Shown here: positions 50,824-60,916 of the stretch, piece after piece | Numbering within the stretch: the stretch's first letter is position 1 | Layout: every line of letters begins with the position of its first letter | Assembly (NCBI GenBank): GCA_013299115.1 | Contig: JAAFKA010000023.1 | Location: 1-64,000 of the forward strand | Origin: Cytophagales bacterium | GTDB taxonomy: Bacteria > Bacteroidota > Bacteroidia > Cytophagales > Thermoflexibacteraceae | DNA length: 64,000 bases | Reading direction: 5' to 3' | The notes under the pieces: model-generated | Database searches by the model: none | Told to the model about the DNA's origin: nothing | Seen by the model: only the letters and a program-made list of their open reading frames with translations | Position numbers and translations under genes: made by a program

Positions 50824-53430
50824 CTATTTATTCCCCATTTCCTGCATAAAGACAATCCGTTTATCAGGCGTATCGCCGTTTTTGAGGAACAGCAACTGGA
50901 AATAGTTGCCTTGTTCCCACGTTTTGAGCATGGTCGTGTAGTAGCTGCTACCTGCATTGCCCGACTGCCCACCAGGGTACACGCCATAGGCTTTTGTGCC
51001 TTGCGGATTCAGTTCTACTATCATTCGCCACGAAGCCCCATCGCGGCTGGAAGTGGCATTGACTATGTGTTTTCCACCGCCATTTTGGATATAAAACTCA
51101 CTAAAAGCACGCAAAGGAGGGAACAAATGCTGCACACTGGTAGCTTTGTAGTTTGCCCACGTGTAGAGTCGGCTTTCTTTGGCTACAATTTCTTTTTTCC
51201 ATTTTTCTACTTTTCTCACTGCCTCCATAAACGATAAACGAATTAAAAGCTGAGGATTTTCTCTGATTTTAGTGCTTTGTATGTCCCAAAAACGGAGGTC
51301 TTTGTTGTCTTTCAATGCCCTGAATATGTTGTGATTGTCCACCGCAGGCAAAGGAAATTTTGTAGTGTCGTACTCATCACGATAGACCATTTTGCATAGC
51401 GTATCTTGCCAAACCTCGAAGTAAACAGGTGCTAAAAATTTGCCTTCGTTGTAGTAGTTCCACCGCAGCAATTCCTCATAACCTTTTCGTTCTTCGGCAT
51501 TGAGTTGGTTGAGGTCTAAGTTGTCGAGCAAAAAAGGCAAGTTTTCGGCAGCAGCCAAGTTGTAGTTGTCATTTTGCAAGGTCATCATGCTTTGGGCAGT
51601 CATATTTTTGGCAGTATCCAATACGCTGTTTATCCTTCTGTTGCGATAAAACTCATAATGTCCATCAAAAACATAGTAAGGATACGATTTGTCCACAGGG
51701 TGTTGGTTGGCAGAACTCACAAAACCTCGTTTGGGGTTGTGGTCTTTTACCAAATGAGCCGCAGGAATATAGGCTTGCCAATCGTGAGTTTTGTCCGACC
51801 CATCGAGAATAAATTTGCCTTGTTCTGCCCATTTGATAGGTAGTTTGCCCTGCACCTGTACGGCAATGTCGTTTTGGGCAGAGGCAAACACAAAGTTTTG
51901 GGCAGGGCTGCTGTAATTGAGCAAAGCAGCTTTGAAATCTTGATAATTTTTGCCTTTGTTCAGCAGAATAAAAGTTACCAATTCATTTCCGCCTTCGTGG
52001 GCTTGCCACCGCAGGGCAAAACCTTGTTTTTGTTTGGTCTGGTCTTGGTAATAGTTATTGTCGTAGGTAACAACGCCATGATGCGTATAAACTACGGTGT
52101 CATAAACCATTTTGGGTTGCTCACCAAATTTGGTAGGTCTTAGTTGGTAGCTTTCAATTCGTTTGGTTGTTTTTTTCCACTCGCCATTGTGCCAATATTC
52201 CTCTTTTTTGTGGTCTTTAAACTTGATTTTGTACCAATCCATCACGTCTTGGCGGGCATTGGTTACGCCCCAAGCTATGTTGTCGTTAAAACCAATGATA
52301 ACCGAAGGAGTACCAGGTAAGCTCACACCATATACGTTTTGCGTGGGGCAATGTAGTTGGATTTCGTACCAAATCGAAGGCAAATTTAGCCCCAAATGAG
52401 GGTCGTTGCAAAGCATTGGGTAGGTGCTTGCCGTTTTTGAGCCAGCCACTGCCCAGTTGTTGCTACCGTTTTCTCTGTTAGGTTTTTCGTTTATTTTCGG
52501 TACGAACAGTTCAGGTAAATAAGGTTGTTGCGGTTTTTCTATGCTCGTGGGTTGAAAATTCCAACCTGTTGTTTGGGGATTTTCGTCTGCTTTGGCTATT
52601 TTGGTAAGTTTAGGTGCAATTTTTCCTTTTTCTTTGCTATTTGCCTTCTCACTTCCTTTGCTATTGCTATTTTCTTTTTCATTAGTTGGTTGCGAAGTTG
52701 CCCATTGGCTTTTGTCCACCACAGGCTGCTGTCCTTCTGGAAAATCAGGAAAGAGGTTTTGCAAATCCGTTTTGCCGTATAAGGTCAAAAAATTGCTGTA
52801 CTCAAAATCTTGTTCCCACGCACTTAGGTTGCGAGCCATGTATTTGAGTAGCAAAGCACTTTTCAGTGTAGTCCATTTTTCGGGTTTGTAGTCCAATAAT
52901 TTGTATTCTATTGGCAATTCGGCAGGCGACAAACTTTCTATGTATTGGTTCACGCCGTAGGCGTAGGCGTTGAGAGCCAAACGAGTTTGGGGGTGTGCCA
53001 ACATAGAGTCTAAGGAATTTTCTGCACCGTAGCCCATACCAATTCTGCGGGTATAACGGTCGGAGTCAAGTCCTTTTTCGCCTATGATTTCGGTCAGTCG
53101 TCCTGCTGCTGCCATCGTTTGCGTTTCCATTTGCCAGAGGCGGTGCTGTGCCGTAACGTAGCCCTGTGCCACATAGAGGTCGGCTTCGTTGGCAGCAAAA
53201 ATATGGGTAACCATTCTGTCGTCATACCACACTTTTACTTTGCCTTCCAACCCTGCAATTTGCAAGTTTTTGGCATAATTGATGTGATTTGCCTCTGCAT
53301 TTTGCCAAAAACCACCAAAAGGATTGAGCAACTTGCCCAAAGCAGGTACAGGTTCTATGCGTTGGTCTAAAACGACTACCAAGCCCACACTAAGGGCAGC
53401 AAAAAGCAAAAAAGCAAAAAAGTTTTTCAT
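50824..53430 (-). CDS. Penicillin acylase-family N-terminal nucleophile hydrolase
   Basis: 868 residues from MKNFFAFLLFAALSVG, a signal peptide or anchor. Alpha-chain part: YVTAQHRLWQMETQTMAAAG and LLKYMARNLSAWEQDFEY. A Pro/Lys-rich spacer follows, then the autocleavage point NGSNNWAVAGSKT, where the Ser of GSNNW becomes the N-terminal nucleophile of the beta chain. CNDPHLGLNLPSIWYEIQ, GVSLPGTPSVIIGFNDNIAW and PGGQSGNAGSSYY are family motifs. It hydrolyses amide bonds, for example of acyl-homoserine lactones or beta-lactam side chains, in the periplasm; the substrate is unknown. Confidence 0.9.
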   Translation of the reverse strand: MKNFFAFLLFAALSVGLVVVLDQRIEPVPALGKLLNPFGGFWQNAEANHINYAKNLQIAGLEGKVKVWYDDRMVTHIFAANEADLYVAQGYVTAQHRLWQMETQTMAAAGRLTEIIGEKGLDSDRYTRRIGMGYGAENSLDSMLAHPQTRLALNAYAYGVNQYIESLSPAELPIEYKLLDYKPEKWTTLKSALLLKYMARNLSAWEQDFEYSNFLTLYGKTDLQNLFPDFPEGQQPVVDKSQWATSQPTNEKENSNSKGSEKANSKEKGKIAPKLTKIAKADENPQTTGWNFQPTSIEKPQQPYLPELFVPKINEKPNRENGSNNWAVAGSKTASTYPMLCNDPHLGLNLPSIWYEIQLHCPTQNVYGVSLPGTPSVIIGFNDNIAWGVTNARQDVMDWYKIKFKDHKKEEYWHNGEWKKTTKRIESYQLRPTKFGEQPKMVYDTVVYTHHGVVTYDNNYYQDQTKQKQGFALRWQAHEGGNELVTFILLNKGKNYQDFKAALLNYSSPAQNFVFASAQNDIAVQVQGKLPIKWAEQGKFILDGSDKTHDWQAYIPAAHLVKDHNPKRGFVSSANQHPVDKSYPYYVFDGHYEFYRNRRINSVLDTAKNMTAQSMMTLQNDNYNLAAAENLPFLLDNLDLNQLNAEERKGYEELLRWNYYNEGKFLAPVYFEVWQDTLCKMVYRDEYDTTKFPLPAVDNHNIFRALKDNKDLRFWDIQSTKIRENPQLLIRLSFMEAVRKVEKWKKEIVAKESRLYTWANYKATSVQHLFPPLRAFSEFYIQNGGGKHIVNATSSRDGASWRMIVELNPQGTKAYGVYPGGQSGNAGSSYYTTMLKTWEQGNYFQLLFLKNGDTPDKRIVFMQEMGNK

Positions 53431-53552
53431 TGCGGTTTGTATTAAAATAGAAAAGCACAAGCAACTAAACAATAACTTTGTGCCATTGAACTACCAATAT
53501 ACAGTGCCTACGGCACAAAACAAATATTTTTATTTTTTTTTGAAGTTTTCAC

Positions 53553-53560
53553 TATCTTTG
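53553..53560 (+). promoter_or_regulatory. -7 element of the first ATPase/nuclease paralogue
   Basis: TATCTTTG, an exact TAnnTTTG, 22 bases before ATG 53583. The same octamer occurs at 56831-56838 before paralogue 3, and TATCTTTA before paralogue 2, so each gene seems to have its own promoter. No TTTG at the usual distance. Confidence 0.45.
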
Positions 53561-53582
53561 CAAAGAAAATATGACAATCCCA

Positions 53583-55127
53583 ATGAAAAAATTATCTTTA
53601 CCTCTCAATGACTTTGCCGATGTCATCACAGGCAATCGTATTTATGTGGACAAAACAAAGTTTTTGCTTCCGCTAATAGAACAAAAAGGCTTTTATTTCC
53701 TTTCTCGTCCCCGCCGTTTTGGAAAATCACTGCTATTGAGTACGTTTAAGTACATTTTTCAAGGTCGCAAAGAGTTGTTTAAGGGTTTGTATATAGAGGA
53801 CAAAATTGAGTGGAAAACCTATCCTGTTATTCATTTAGACTTTTTGAATATTAGTTACAAAGAAATGCCTTTGGCAGAAGGGCTAAAAATGTATTTGCGT
53901 GAAGTAGCTCAAAAAGAAAATATTGAATTAAGAGGAGATTCGCCAAGAGATTTTTTAAGGTCTTTGATTATAGAATTAAAAGCCAAATACCAACAAAATG
54001 TAGTCATTTTGATAGACGAATACGACAAAAGTATCATTGACTACATAGACGAACCCATACAGGCAAGTCTTAACAGAGATACCCTCAAACATTTCTTTGG
54101 CACATTGAAAGGTATGACTGCCGACTTGCAATTTATTTTCCTCACAGGCGTATCCAAATTTAGCAAAGTTTCCTTGTTTTCTGACCTCAATAATTTGGTA
54201 GATTTAACTCTTGACAAAAACTATACAACACTATTGGGCTATACACAAAGTGAAGTAGAAACTTATTTTGTGGATTACTTAGAACAACATAGGATAGAAA
54301 AAAATATGTCTTTGCCTGACTTATTGGCAGAAATCAAACGATGGTACAATGGCTATTCGTGGAATGGCGTGGATAGTGTTTATAATCCCTACTCAATTCT
54401 TAACTTTTTATATAGTGGCGAATTTCTCAATCATTGGTTTAGCACAGGCACGCCTACGATGGTAGTAAAGCTACTCAACCAAAAGTATCTAAAAGATTTT
54501 AAAGATGTGCCATTTGGTATTTTTGAGTTAGAAAGGTACGATATTACCCAAATAGAAAAACATTTGGTGTCTTTGCTATTCCAAACAGGTTATTTGACCA
54601 TAACCACCAAAGTAGATGCTGAAACATTTTTGCTAAACTATCCAAATAAAGAGGTAAGAGACTCTTTCAATTATTTTCGAGTTGCTGAATACATTGAGGG
54701 CAATACAAGTTTGGAAGAACTAAAATACAACCTCAAAACCAGCTTGTTTGCAGGCAATATGGACTTGTTTGTAGAAAACCTCACCATTTTGTTTGCCCAA
54801 ATTCCCTATCAAATCGTCATTCCAAACAAAGAGGCGTATTATCAACTCATTATTTACTTGACGTTGAAAATTTTAGGCTTAGAAATTATAGCCGAAGACA
54901 ATACCAACAAAGGCAGAATTGATGCTGTTATTTTTGTGCCTAACTATATTTACATCATAGAATTTAAGTTTTCGAGCAGTACCAAACAGGCTTTGTTGCA
55001 AATCAAAGACAAGAAATATTATGAAAAATATTTGGCAGATAATAGACAGGTGTGCTTAGTAGGAATGAACTTTGACTACGACAACCGAACTGTGGTGGAG
55101 TGTGTGATGGAGAAAGTGGAGAAATAA
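53583..55127 (+). CDS. AAA-ATPase-like / PD-(D/E)XK nuclease protein, paralogue 1
   Basis: 514 residues from MKKLSLPLN, set by comparison with the two paralogues (ATG 53571 is in frame but non-homologous). N-terminal AAA-ATPase_like domain: NRIYVDKTKFLLPL, FLSRPRRFGKSLLLSTFKY (Walker A), VVILIDEYDKSIIDYI (Walker B). C-terminal nuclease-like domain: GRIDAVIFV and YIIEFKFSS, giving the D...ExK site of the PD-(D/E)XK fold. Common in multiple copies in Bacteroidota; function unknown, often thought linked to mobile DNA or defence. First of three tandem copies. Confidence 0.85.
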   Translation: MKKLSLPLNDFADVITGNRIYVDKTKFLLPLIEQKGFYFLSRPRRFGKSLLLSTFKYIFQGRKELFKGLYIEDKIEWKTYPVIHLDFLNISYKEMPLAEGLKMYLREVAQKENIELRGDSPRDFLRSLIIELKAKYQQNVVILIDEYDKSIIDYIDEPIQASLNRDTLKHFFGTLKGMTADLQFIFLTGVSKFSKVSLFSDLNNLVDLTLDKNYTTLLGYTQSEVETYFVDYLEQHRIEKNMSLPDLLAEIKRWYNGYSWNGVDSVYNPYSILNFLYSGEFLNHWFSTGTPTMVVKLLNQKYLKDFKDVPFGIFELERYDITQIEKHLVSLLFQTGYLTITTKVDAETFLLNYPNKEVRDSFNYFRVAEYIEGNTSLEELKYNLKTSLFAGNMDLFVENLTILFAQIPYQIVIPNKEAYYQLIIYLTLKILGLEIIAEDNTNKGRIDAVIFVPNYIYIIEFKFSSSTKQALLQIKDKKYYEKYLADNRQVCLVGMNFDYDNRTVVECVMEKVEK

Positions 55128-55157
55128 ATTTTCAATTCGTTAGTGGAGTGGACAAAT

Positions 55158-55185
55158 TTATCGGACACTTTTAAGTGTCCGATAA
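55158..55185. repeat. Perfect short palindrome (ATCGGACACTT), copy 2
   Basis: TTATCGGACACTT and AAGTGTCCGATAA with the flank ACAAATTTATCGG, identical over about 35 bases to the reverse complement of 37680-37720 apart from one or two A/T bases. It lies between paralogues 1 and 2 and is absent between 2 and 3. Confidence 0.75.
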
Positions 55186-55242
55186 TTGATTTCCAGTTTC
55201 TCTTGTAGTTTTTTTATCTTTATAAAATAATTTTGTAAACCA

Positions 55243-56787
55243 ATGAAAGAATTATCTTTACCTCTCAACGATTTTGCCGATGTCATCACAGGCAATCGTA
55301 TTTATGTGGACAAAACAAAGTTTTTGCTCCCTCTAATCCAAAGAAAAGGCTTTTATTTCCTTTCACGTCCCCGTCGTTTTGGTAAGTCTTTGCTGTTGAG
55401 TACGTTTAAATATATTTTTCAAGGTCGCAAAGATTTGTTTGCAGGCTTGTATATCGAGGATAAAATAGAGTGGAAAACTTACCCTGTTATTCATTTAGAC
55501 TTTTTGAATATTAGTTACAAAGATAGTACGTTGGCAGAAGGGCTAAAAATGTATTTGCGTGAAGTAGCTCAAAAAGAAAATATTGAATTAAGAGGAAATT
55601 CGCCAAGAGATTTTTTAAGGTCTTTGATTATAGAATTAAAAGCCAAATACCAACAAAATGTAGTCATTTTGATAGACGAATACGACAAAAGTATCATTGA
55701 CTACATAGACGAACCCATACAGGCAAGTCTTAACAGAGATACCCTCAAACATTTCTTTGGCACATTGAAAGGTATGACTGCCGACTTGCAATTTATTTTC
55801 CTCACAGGCGTATCCAAATTCAGCAAAGTTTCGCTGTTTTCTGACCTCAATAACCTAACAGATTTGACTTTAAAAGACCATTTTTCCACTGCTTTAGGTT
55901 ATACGCAAGCTGAATTAGAAACTTATTTTGTGGATTATTTGGAAAGAGAAAGTAGCAAAAAAAATATGCCTTTGCCTGAACTGTTGGCAGAAATAAAACG
56001 GTGGTATAACGGTTATTCGTGGAATGGTGTTGATACTGTATATAATCCCTATTCTATCCTAAATTTTTTGGACGATGGCAAATTTCTCAACCATTGGTTT
56101 AGTACAGGCACACCTACAATGGTGGTGAAACTACTTAACAAAAGGTATATAAGAGATTTTAAAGATGTGCCATTTGGTGTTTTTGAATTAGAAAGGTACG
56201 ATATTACCCAAATAGAGAAACATTTGGTGTCTTTGCTGTTTCAAACAGGTTACTTGACAATAACAGAAAAAACAGAAGAAGAAAGTTTTTTGCTCAATTA
56301 CCCCAACAAAGAAGTACGTGATTCTTTCAATTATTTTCGGGTTGCCGAATACATTGAGGGCAATACAAGTTTGGAAGAGCTAAAATACAACCTCAAAACC
56401 AGCTTATTTGAAGGCAATATGGACTTGTTTGTGGAAAATTTGACTATTTTATTTGCCCAAATTCCCTACCAAATTGTAATTCCAAATCGGGAGGCTTATT
56501 ATCAACTGATTATTTACTTGACGTTGAAAATTTTAGGCTTAGAAATTATAGCCGAAGACAATACCAACAAAGGCAGGATTGATGCCATTATTTTTGTACC
56601 TAACTATATTTACATCATAGAATTTAAGTTTTCGAGTAGCACCAAACAGGCTTTGTTGCAAATCAAAGACAAGAAATATTACGAAAAATATCTTACAGAC
56701 AACAGACCAATCTGTTTGGTGGGTATGAACTTTGACTACGAAAACCGAACTGTGGTGGAGTGTGTGATGGAGAAAATAGAAAAGTGA
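55243..56787 (+). CDS. AAA-ATPase-like / PD-(D/E)XK nuclease protein, paralogue 2
   Basis: 514 residues with the same motifs as the preceding gene (RRFGKSLLLS, VVILIDEYDK, GRIDAIIFV, IIEFKF). It is nearly identical to paralogue 1 over residues 90-200 (LKMYLREVAQKENIELRG). It diverges in the block after NNLTDLTL (KDHFSTALGYTQAELETY) and matches paralogue 3 at the C-terminus (DNRPICLVGMNFDYENRT). This patchwork suggests gene conversion. Preceded by TTTTGTAAACCAATG, shared with paralogue 3. Appears intact. Confidence 0.85.
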   Translation: MKELSLPLNDFADVITGNRIYVDKTKFLLPLIQRKGFYFLSRPRRFGKSLLLSTFKYIFQGRKDLFAGLYIEDKIEWKTYPVIHLDFLNISYKDSTLAEGLKMYLREVAQKENIELRGNSPRDFLRSLIIELKAKYQQNVVILIDEYDKSIIDYIDEPIQASLNRDTLKHFFGTLKGMTADLQFIFLTGVSKFSKVSLFSDLNNLTDLTLKDHFSTALGYTQAELETYFVDYLERESSKKNMPLPELLAEIKRWYNGYSWNGVDTVYNPYSILNFLDDGKFLNHWFSTGTPTMVVKLLNKRYIRDFKDVPFGVFELERYDITQIEKHLVSLLFQTGYLTITEKTEEESFLLNYPNKEVRDSFNYFRVAEYIEGNTSLEELKYNLKTSLFEGNMDLFVENLTILFAQIPYQIVIPNREAYYQLIIYLTLKILGLEIIAEDNTNKGRIDAIIFVPNYIYIIEFKFSSSTKQALLQIKDKKYYEKYLTDNRPICLVGMNFDYENRTVVECVMEKIEK

Positions 56788-56859
56788 GTTGCTTTTTGTA
56801 CTACTTTTTAGATTTCTCTTGTAGTCTTTTTATCTTTGTGAAAATTATTTTGTAAACCA

Positions 56860-58407
56860 ATGAAAGAATTATCCTTACCTCTCAACGATTTTGCCAACGT
56901 GATTGCAGGCAATCGTATTTATGTGGACAAAACAAAGTTTTTGCTACCCTTAGTGCAGAAACAAGGCTTTTATTTTCTTTCCCGTCCTCGCCGTTTTGGT
57001 AAATCTTTGCTGTTGAGTACGTTTAAGTATATTTTTCAAGGTCGCAAGGACTTGTTTGCAGATTTGTATATTGAGGACAAAATAGATTGGAAAACCTATC
57101 CTGTTATTCATTTAGATTTTTTGAATATTAGTTACAAAGATAGTACATTAGCAGAAGGACTCAAAAGCTATTTACACGACGAAGGCAAAAAGGAAGATAT
57201 TGTTTTAGAAAAAGATACCCCCAGAGAATTACTGAAAGAGTTTATTACCAAACTCAAAGCAAAATACCAACAAAATGTAGTCATTTTGATAGACGAATAC
57301 GACAAAAGTATCATAGACTACATAGACGAGCCAGCCCAAGCTGCTGTCAATCGTGATACACTAAAAAATTTCTTTGGCACTCTCAAAGGTATGACTGCCG
57401 ACTTGCAATTTATTTTCCTCACAGGCGTATCCAAATTTAGCAAAGTTTCGTTGTTTTCTGACCTCAATAATTTGGTGGACTTGACTCTTGACAAAAACTA
57501 TACAACGCTATTGGGCTATACGCAAAATGAAGTAGAAACCTATTTTGCAGAGTATTTAGAACAACATCGTTTAGAAAAAAATATGACTTTGCCTGACTTA
57601 TTGGCAGAAATCAAACGATGGTACAATGGTTATTCGTGGAATGGGGTTGATAGTGTTTATAATCCTTATTCTATCCTCAATTTTTTATATAGTGGCGAAT
57701 TTCTCAACCATTGGTTTAGCACAGGTACGCCAACGATGGTGGTGAAACTTTTGAATAAAAAGTATTTGCAAGATTTTAAAGATGTTCCCTTAGATATTTT
57801 TGAGTTAGAAAGGTACGATATTACCCAAATAGAAAAACATTTGGTGTCGTTGCTGTTCCAAACAGGTTATTTGACTATTACTAAAAAAGTAGATGCAGAA
57901 ACTTTTTTGCTCAATTACCCCAACAAAGAAGTACGTGATTCTTTCAATTATTTTCGGGTTGCCGAATACATTGAGGGAGATGAAAGTTTGGCAAAGTTGA
58001 AATACAACCTCAAAACCAGCTTATTTGAAGGCAATATGGACTTGTTTGTGGAAAATTTGACTATTTTATTTGCCCAAATTCCCTACCAAATTGTAATTCC
58101 AAATCGGGAGGCTTATTATCAACTCATCATTTATTTGACTTTGAAAATATTAGGCTTAGAAATTATAGCCGAAGACAATACCAACAAAGGCAGGATTGAT
58201 GCCATTATTTTTGTACCTAACTATATTTACATCATAGAATTTAAGTTTTCGAGTAGCACCAAACAGGCTTTGTTGCAAATCAAAGACAAGAAATATTACG
58301 AAAAATATCTTACAGACAACAGACCAATCTGTTTGGTGGGTATGAACTTTGACTACGAAAACCGAACTGTGGTGGAGTGTGTGATGGAGAAAGTTGAATC
58401 TGTGTAA
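56860..58407 (+). CDS. AAA-ATPase-like / PD-(D/E)XK nuclease protein, paralogue 3
   Basis: 515 residues, same two-domain layout. It has its own version of residues 90-125 (LKSYLHDEGKKEDIVLEKDT) but agrees with paralogue 1 in NNLVDLTLDKNYTTLLGYTQ and with paralogue 2 at the C-terminus. Walker A and B and the D...ExK motif are intact. The intergenic region before it (56788-56859) repeats the sequence before paralogue 2 (TTTCTCTTGTAGT), so the duplicated unit was gene plus promoter. Last of the tandem set. Confidence 0.85.
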   Translation: MKELSLPLNDFANVIAGNRIYVDKTKFLLPLVQKQGFYFLSRPRRFGKSLLLSTFKYIFQGRKDLFADLYIEDKIDWKTYPVIHLDFLNISYKDSTLAEGLKSYLHDEGKKEDIVLEKDTPRELLKEFITKLKAKYQQNVVILIDEYDKSIIDYIDEPAQAAVNRDTLKNFFGTLKGMTADLQFIFLTGVSKFSKVSLFSDLNNLVDLTLDKNYTTLLGYTQNEVETYFAEYLEQHRLEKNMTLPDLLAEIKRWYNGYSWNGVDSVYNPYSILNFLYSGEFLNHWFSTGTPTMVVKLLNKKYLQDFKDVPLDIFELERYDITQIEKHLVSLLFQTGYLTITKKVDAETFLLNYPNKEVRDSFNYFRVAEYIEGDESLAKLKYNLKTSLFEGNMDLFVENLTILFAQIPYQIVIPNREAYYQLIIYLTLKILGLEIIAEDNTNKGRIDAIIFVPNYIYIIEFKFSSSTKQALLQIKDKKYYEKYLTDNRPICLVGMNFDYENRTVVECVMEKVESV

Positions 58408-58481
58408 AATAAAGAATAAGTGCAATAGCAGTGGAAAAGAAAAAACTAACTAAAGCATATTTAAATCAATCATAAACTATT

Positions 58482-58489
58482 TATCTTTG
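58482..58489 (+). promoter_or_regulatory. -7 element upstream of uvrD/pcrA
   Basis: TATCTTTG, an exact TAnnTTTG, about 100 bases before the helicase start codon. A clear -33 TTTG is not seen. Confidence 0.4.
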
Positions 58490-58591
58490 CAGTTGTTTTA
58501 CCATAAACCTATAAGGTTTTCACAACTTTATAAGTTCATTGCTTGATTTTAAATCTATTTGTTAGTTTTTCACTCCAAAACTGCATTGCTT

Positions 58592-60904
58592 ATGAGCTAC
58601 TTAGCCACCCTCAATGAACCTCAACGCCAAGCTGTTGTTACCACCGAAGGACCTCTGATGATAATAGCTGGGGCGGGGTCGGGCAAAACTCGTGTACTCA
58701 CCTACCGAATTGCTTATCTCATGGAGCAGGGCATAGAGCCGTACAATATTTTGGCATTGACTTTTACCAACAAAGCAGCCAAAGAAATGCAGCACCGAAT
58801 AGAAAAAGTAGTCGGCAATGAGGCTCGCAGTCTTTGGATGGGGACTTTTCACTCTGTTTTTTCCAAAATCTTGCGTTTTGAAGGCGAAAAGTTGGGCTAT
58901 ACCAGCAATTTTACTATTTACGATACAGACGACTCGCAGTCTTTGATTAAATCTATTGTCAAAGAATTTAACCTCGACGACAAATTATACAAACCCAGCG
59001 TGGTTTTCAACCGTATTTCGGGAGCAAAAAACCGCCTGATTTCTTGGCAGGAATACAACCGCAATCCAATTTATGCAGCCGAAGACAGGGAGCAACAAAA
59101 ACCTGAAATGGGCAGACTCTACAAAGCCTACGCAGAAAGATGTTTTAAGGCAAACGCAATGGATTTTGACGATTTGCTGTTTAATACCAACGTCTTATTT
59201 CGCGACCATTTGGACGTGCTAAACAAATACCAACACAAGTTTAGGTATGTTATGGTCGATGAGTTTCAAGACACCAACCTCTCGCAATACCTGATAACCA
59301 GAAAGTTAGCTGCTCAACATCTCAATATTTGCGTAGTTGGCGATGATGCCCAAAGTATTTATTCTTTTCGCGGGGCAGACATTCAAAACATTCTGAACTT
59401 CGAGAAAGACTATCCTAACCTGAACATTGTACGCCTCGAACAAAATTACCGTTCAACTAAAACCATTGTCAATGTTGCCAATAAAGTGATTGCCAACAAC
59501 CAAAAACAACTTCGAAAAGAGGTGTGGACAGACAACGACACTGGCGACTTGATAGAACTCATTAAGGCTGCTACAGATGGCGATGAAGGCAGGTTGGTGG
59601 CAACTTCTATCTTTGAGGAAAAAATGCGAGGCGGAGGACAAATTCACAACAAAGATTTTGCTATTCTCTACCGCACCAATTCGCAGTCGAGGTCTTTTGA
59701 GGAGGCACTCCGCAAACTGAATATCAAATACCGAATAGTAGCAGGTATGTCTTTTTACCAACGCAAAGAAATTAAAGATTTGTTGGCTTATTTGCGGTTT
59801 ACTCTCAATACAAATGACGAGGAGTCGTTGAAACGGATTATCAACACGCCACGCAGGGGCATAGGCGACAGCACTGTTGCAAAAATTGTGATTACCGCCA
59901 ACGAAAAAAATATTAGTTTGTGGGAAGTGATTTGCAAAGCCACCACTTACTTAGGTAGCAGAATAGGCAAACAACTCGAAGACTTTATGCTCATGATTAA
60001 GGAGTTTATGGTTACAGTTTCCAAAAAAGATGCTTACGAGTCGGCTTTGCACGTTGCCAATAAGTCGGGTTTGTTGAAAGAATTGTTTGACGACAAGACC
60101 GTAGAGGGCAGAGCAAGGTATGAAAACGTGCAAGAATTGTTGAATGGTATCAAAGAATTTGTTGATAATCCAAACACCGAAGGGCAACTAAAAACTTTGC
60201 CTGTTTTCTTGCAAGACGTGGCTTTGCTTACCAATGCAGACGAAAATGATGGAGATGACGACAAAGTTACGTTGATGACTATTCATGCTTCCAAAGGTTT
60301 GGAATTTAAGTTTGTCTATGTCGTGGGCTTGGAGGAGGATTTATTTCCTTCGCAAATGATGTTGAGCAACCGCAATGATTTGGAGGAAGAACGGCGTTTG
60401 TTTTACGTTGCCATCACCAGAGCAGAACGTAAACTGTTTTTGTCGTATGCCCTGCAAAGATACCGATTTGGCAATTTGCGTTTCTGCGAACCCAGCCGTT
60501 TTTTAGACGAAATAGACTCCCGTTATGTGCGAACAATGAAACCCAGCAGCATACGCGAGGCTATCAGTACGCCGCAAACGATGACTAATTTTGCCCACAA
60601 AAAATACGGAGAAATGCCCCAAGCCACCAATGCAACCAGAATGCCTGCCACCAGAGGAAACTCTACGGTGGTAAACAAGGTTACGACAACCTCCAATCCT
60701 ACGCCAACAGAAAATCCTAACTTTGTGCCGACTGCCGTAGAAAAACTAAAAGCTGGACAACAAGTATTGCACCTAAAATTTGGCAAGGGAACTATCAAAA
60801 GAATGGATTTGGAAGGAACAGACAAAAAAGCTATTGTGGTCTTCGAGCAGCATGGCGAAAAAGTGCTGATTTTGAGTTTTGCGAAGTTAATGGTTTTGGG
60901 GTAA
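58592..60904 (+). CDS. UvrD/PcrA-type superfamily 1 DNA helicase
   Basis: 770 residues from MSYLATLNEPQRQAV; the in-frame ATG region at 58559 is not conserved in type. Helicase motifs: Q-motif LNEPQRQAV, I IAGAGSGKTRVL, Ia LTFTNKAAKEM, II VMVDEFQDTNLSQY, III VVGDDAQSIYSFRGA, IV RLEQNYRST, V TIHASKGLEFKFVYVVGLEE and VI EERRLFYVAITRAER. The C-terminal KVLHLKFGKGTI-like segment near 735 is the PcrA/UvrD tudor-type domain that binds RNA polymerase. A 3'-5' helicase for excision repair and removal of proteins from DNA; it complements uvrA in this window. Confidence 0.95.
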   Translation: MSYLATLNEPQRQAVVTTEGPLMIIAGAGSGKTRVLTYRIAYLMEQGIEPYNILALTFTNKAAKEMQHRIEKVVGNEARSLWMGTFHSVFSKILRFEGEKLGYTSNFTIYDTDDSQSLIKSIVKEFNLDDKLYKPSVVFNRISGAKNRLISWQEYNRNPIYAAEDREQQKPEMGRLYKAYAERCFKANAMDFDDLLFNTNVLFRDHLDVLNKYQHKFRYVMVDEFQDTNLSQYLITRKLAAQHLNICVVGDDAQSIYSFRGADIQNILNFEKDYPNLNIVRLEQNYRSTKTIVNVANKVIANNQKQLRKEVWTDNDTGDLIELIKAATDGDEGRLVATSIFEEKMRGGGQIHNKDFAILYRTNSQSRSFEEALRKLNIKYRIVAGMSFYQRKEIKDLLAYLRFTLNTNDEESLKRIINTPRRGIGDSTVAKIVITANEKNISLWEVICKATTYLGSRIGKQLEDFMLMIKEFMVTVSKKDAYESALHVANKSGLLKELFDDKTVEGRARYENVQELLNGIKEFVDNPNTEGQLKTLPVFLQDVALLTNADENDGDDDKVTLMTIHASKGLEFKFVYVVGLEEDLFPSQMMLSNRNDLEEERRLFYVAITRAERKLFLSYALQRYRFGNLRFCEPSRFLDEIDSRYVRTMKPSSIREAISTPQTMTNFAHKKYGEMPQATNATRMPATRGNSTVVNKVTTTSNPTPTENPNFVPTAVEKLKAGQQVLHLKFGKGTIKRMDLEGTDKKAIVVFEQHGEKVLILSFAKLMVLG

Positions 60905-60916
60905 CAGCGTATTTAA

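Noticed and set aside
53583-58407. Transposase cluster
   Set aside because: The PD-(D/E)XK end could suggest this, but there are no terminal inverted repeats around any copy, and the ATPase-like N-terminus is not a DDE transposase or an IS accessory gene I recognise.
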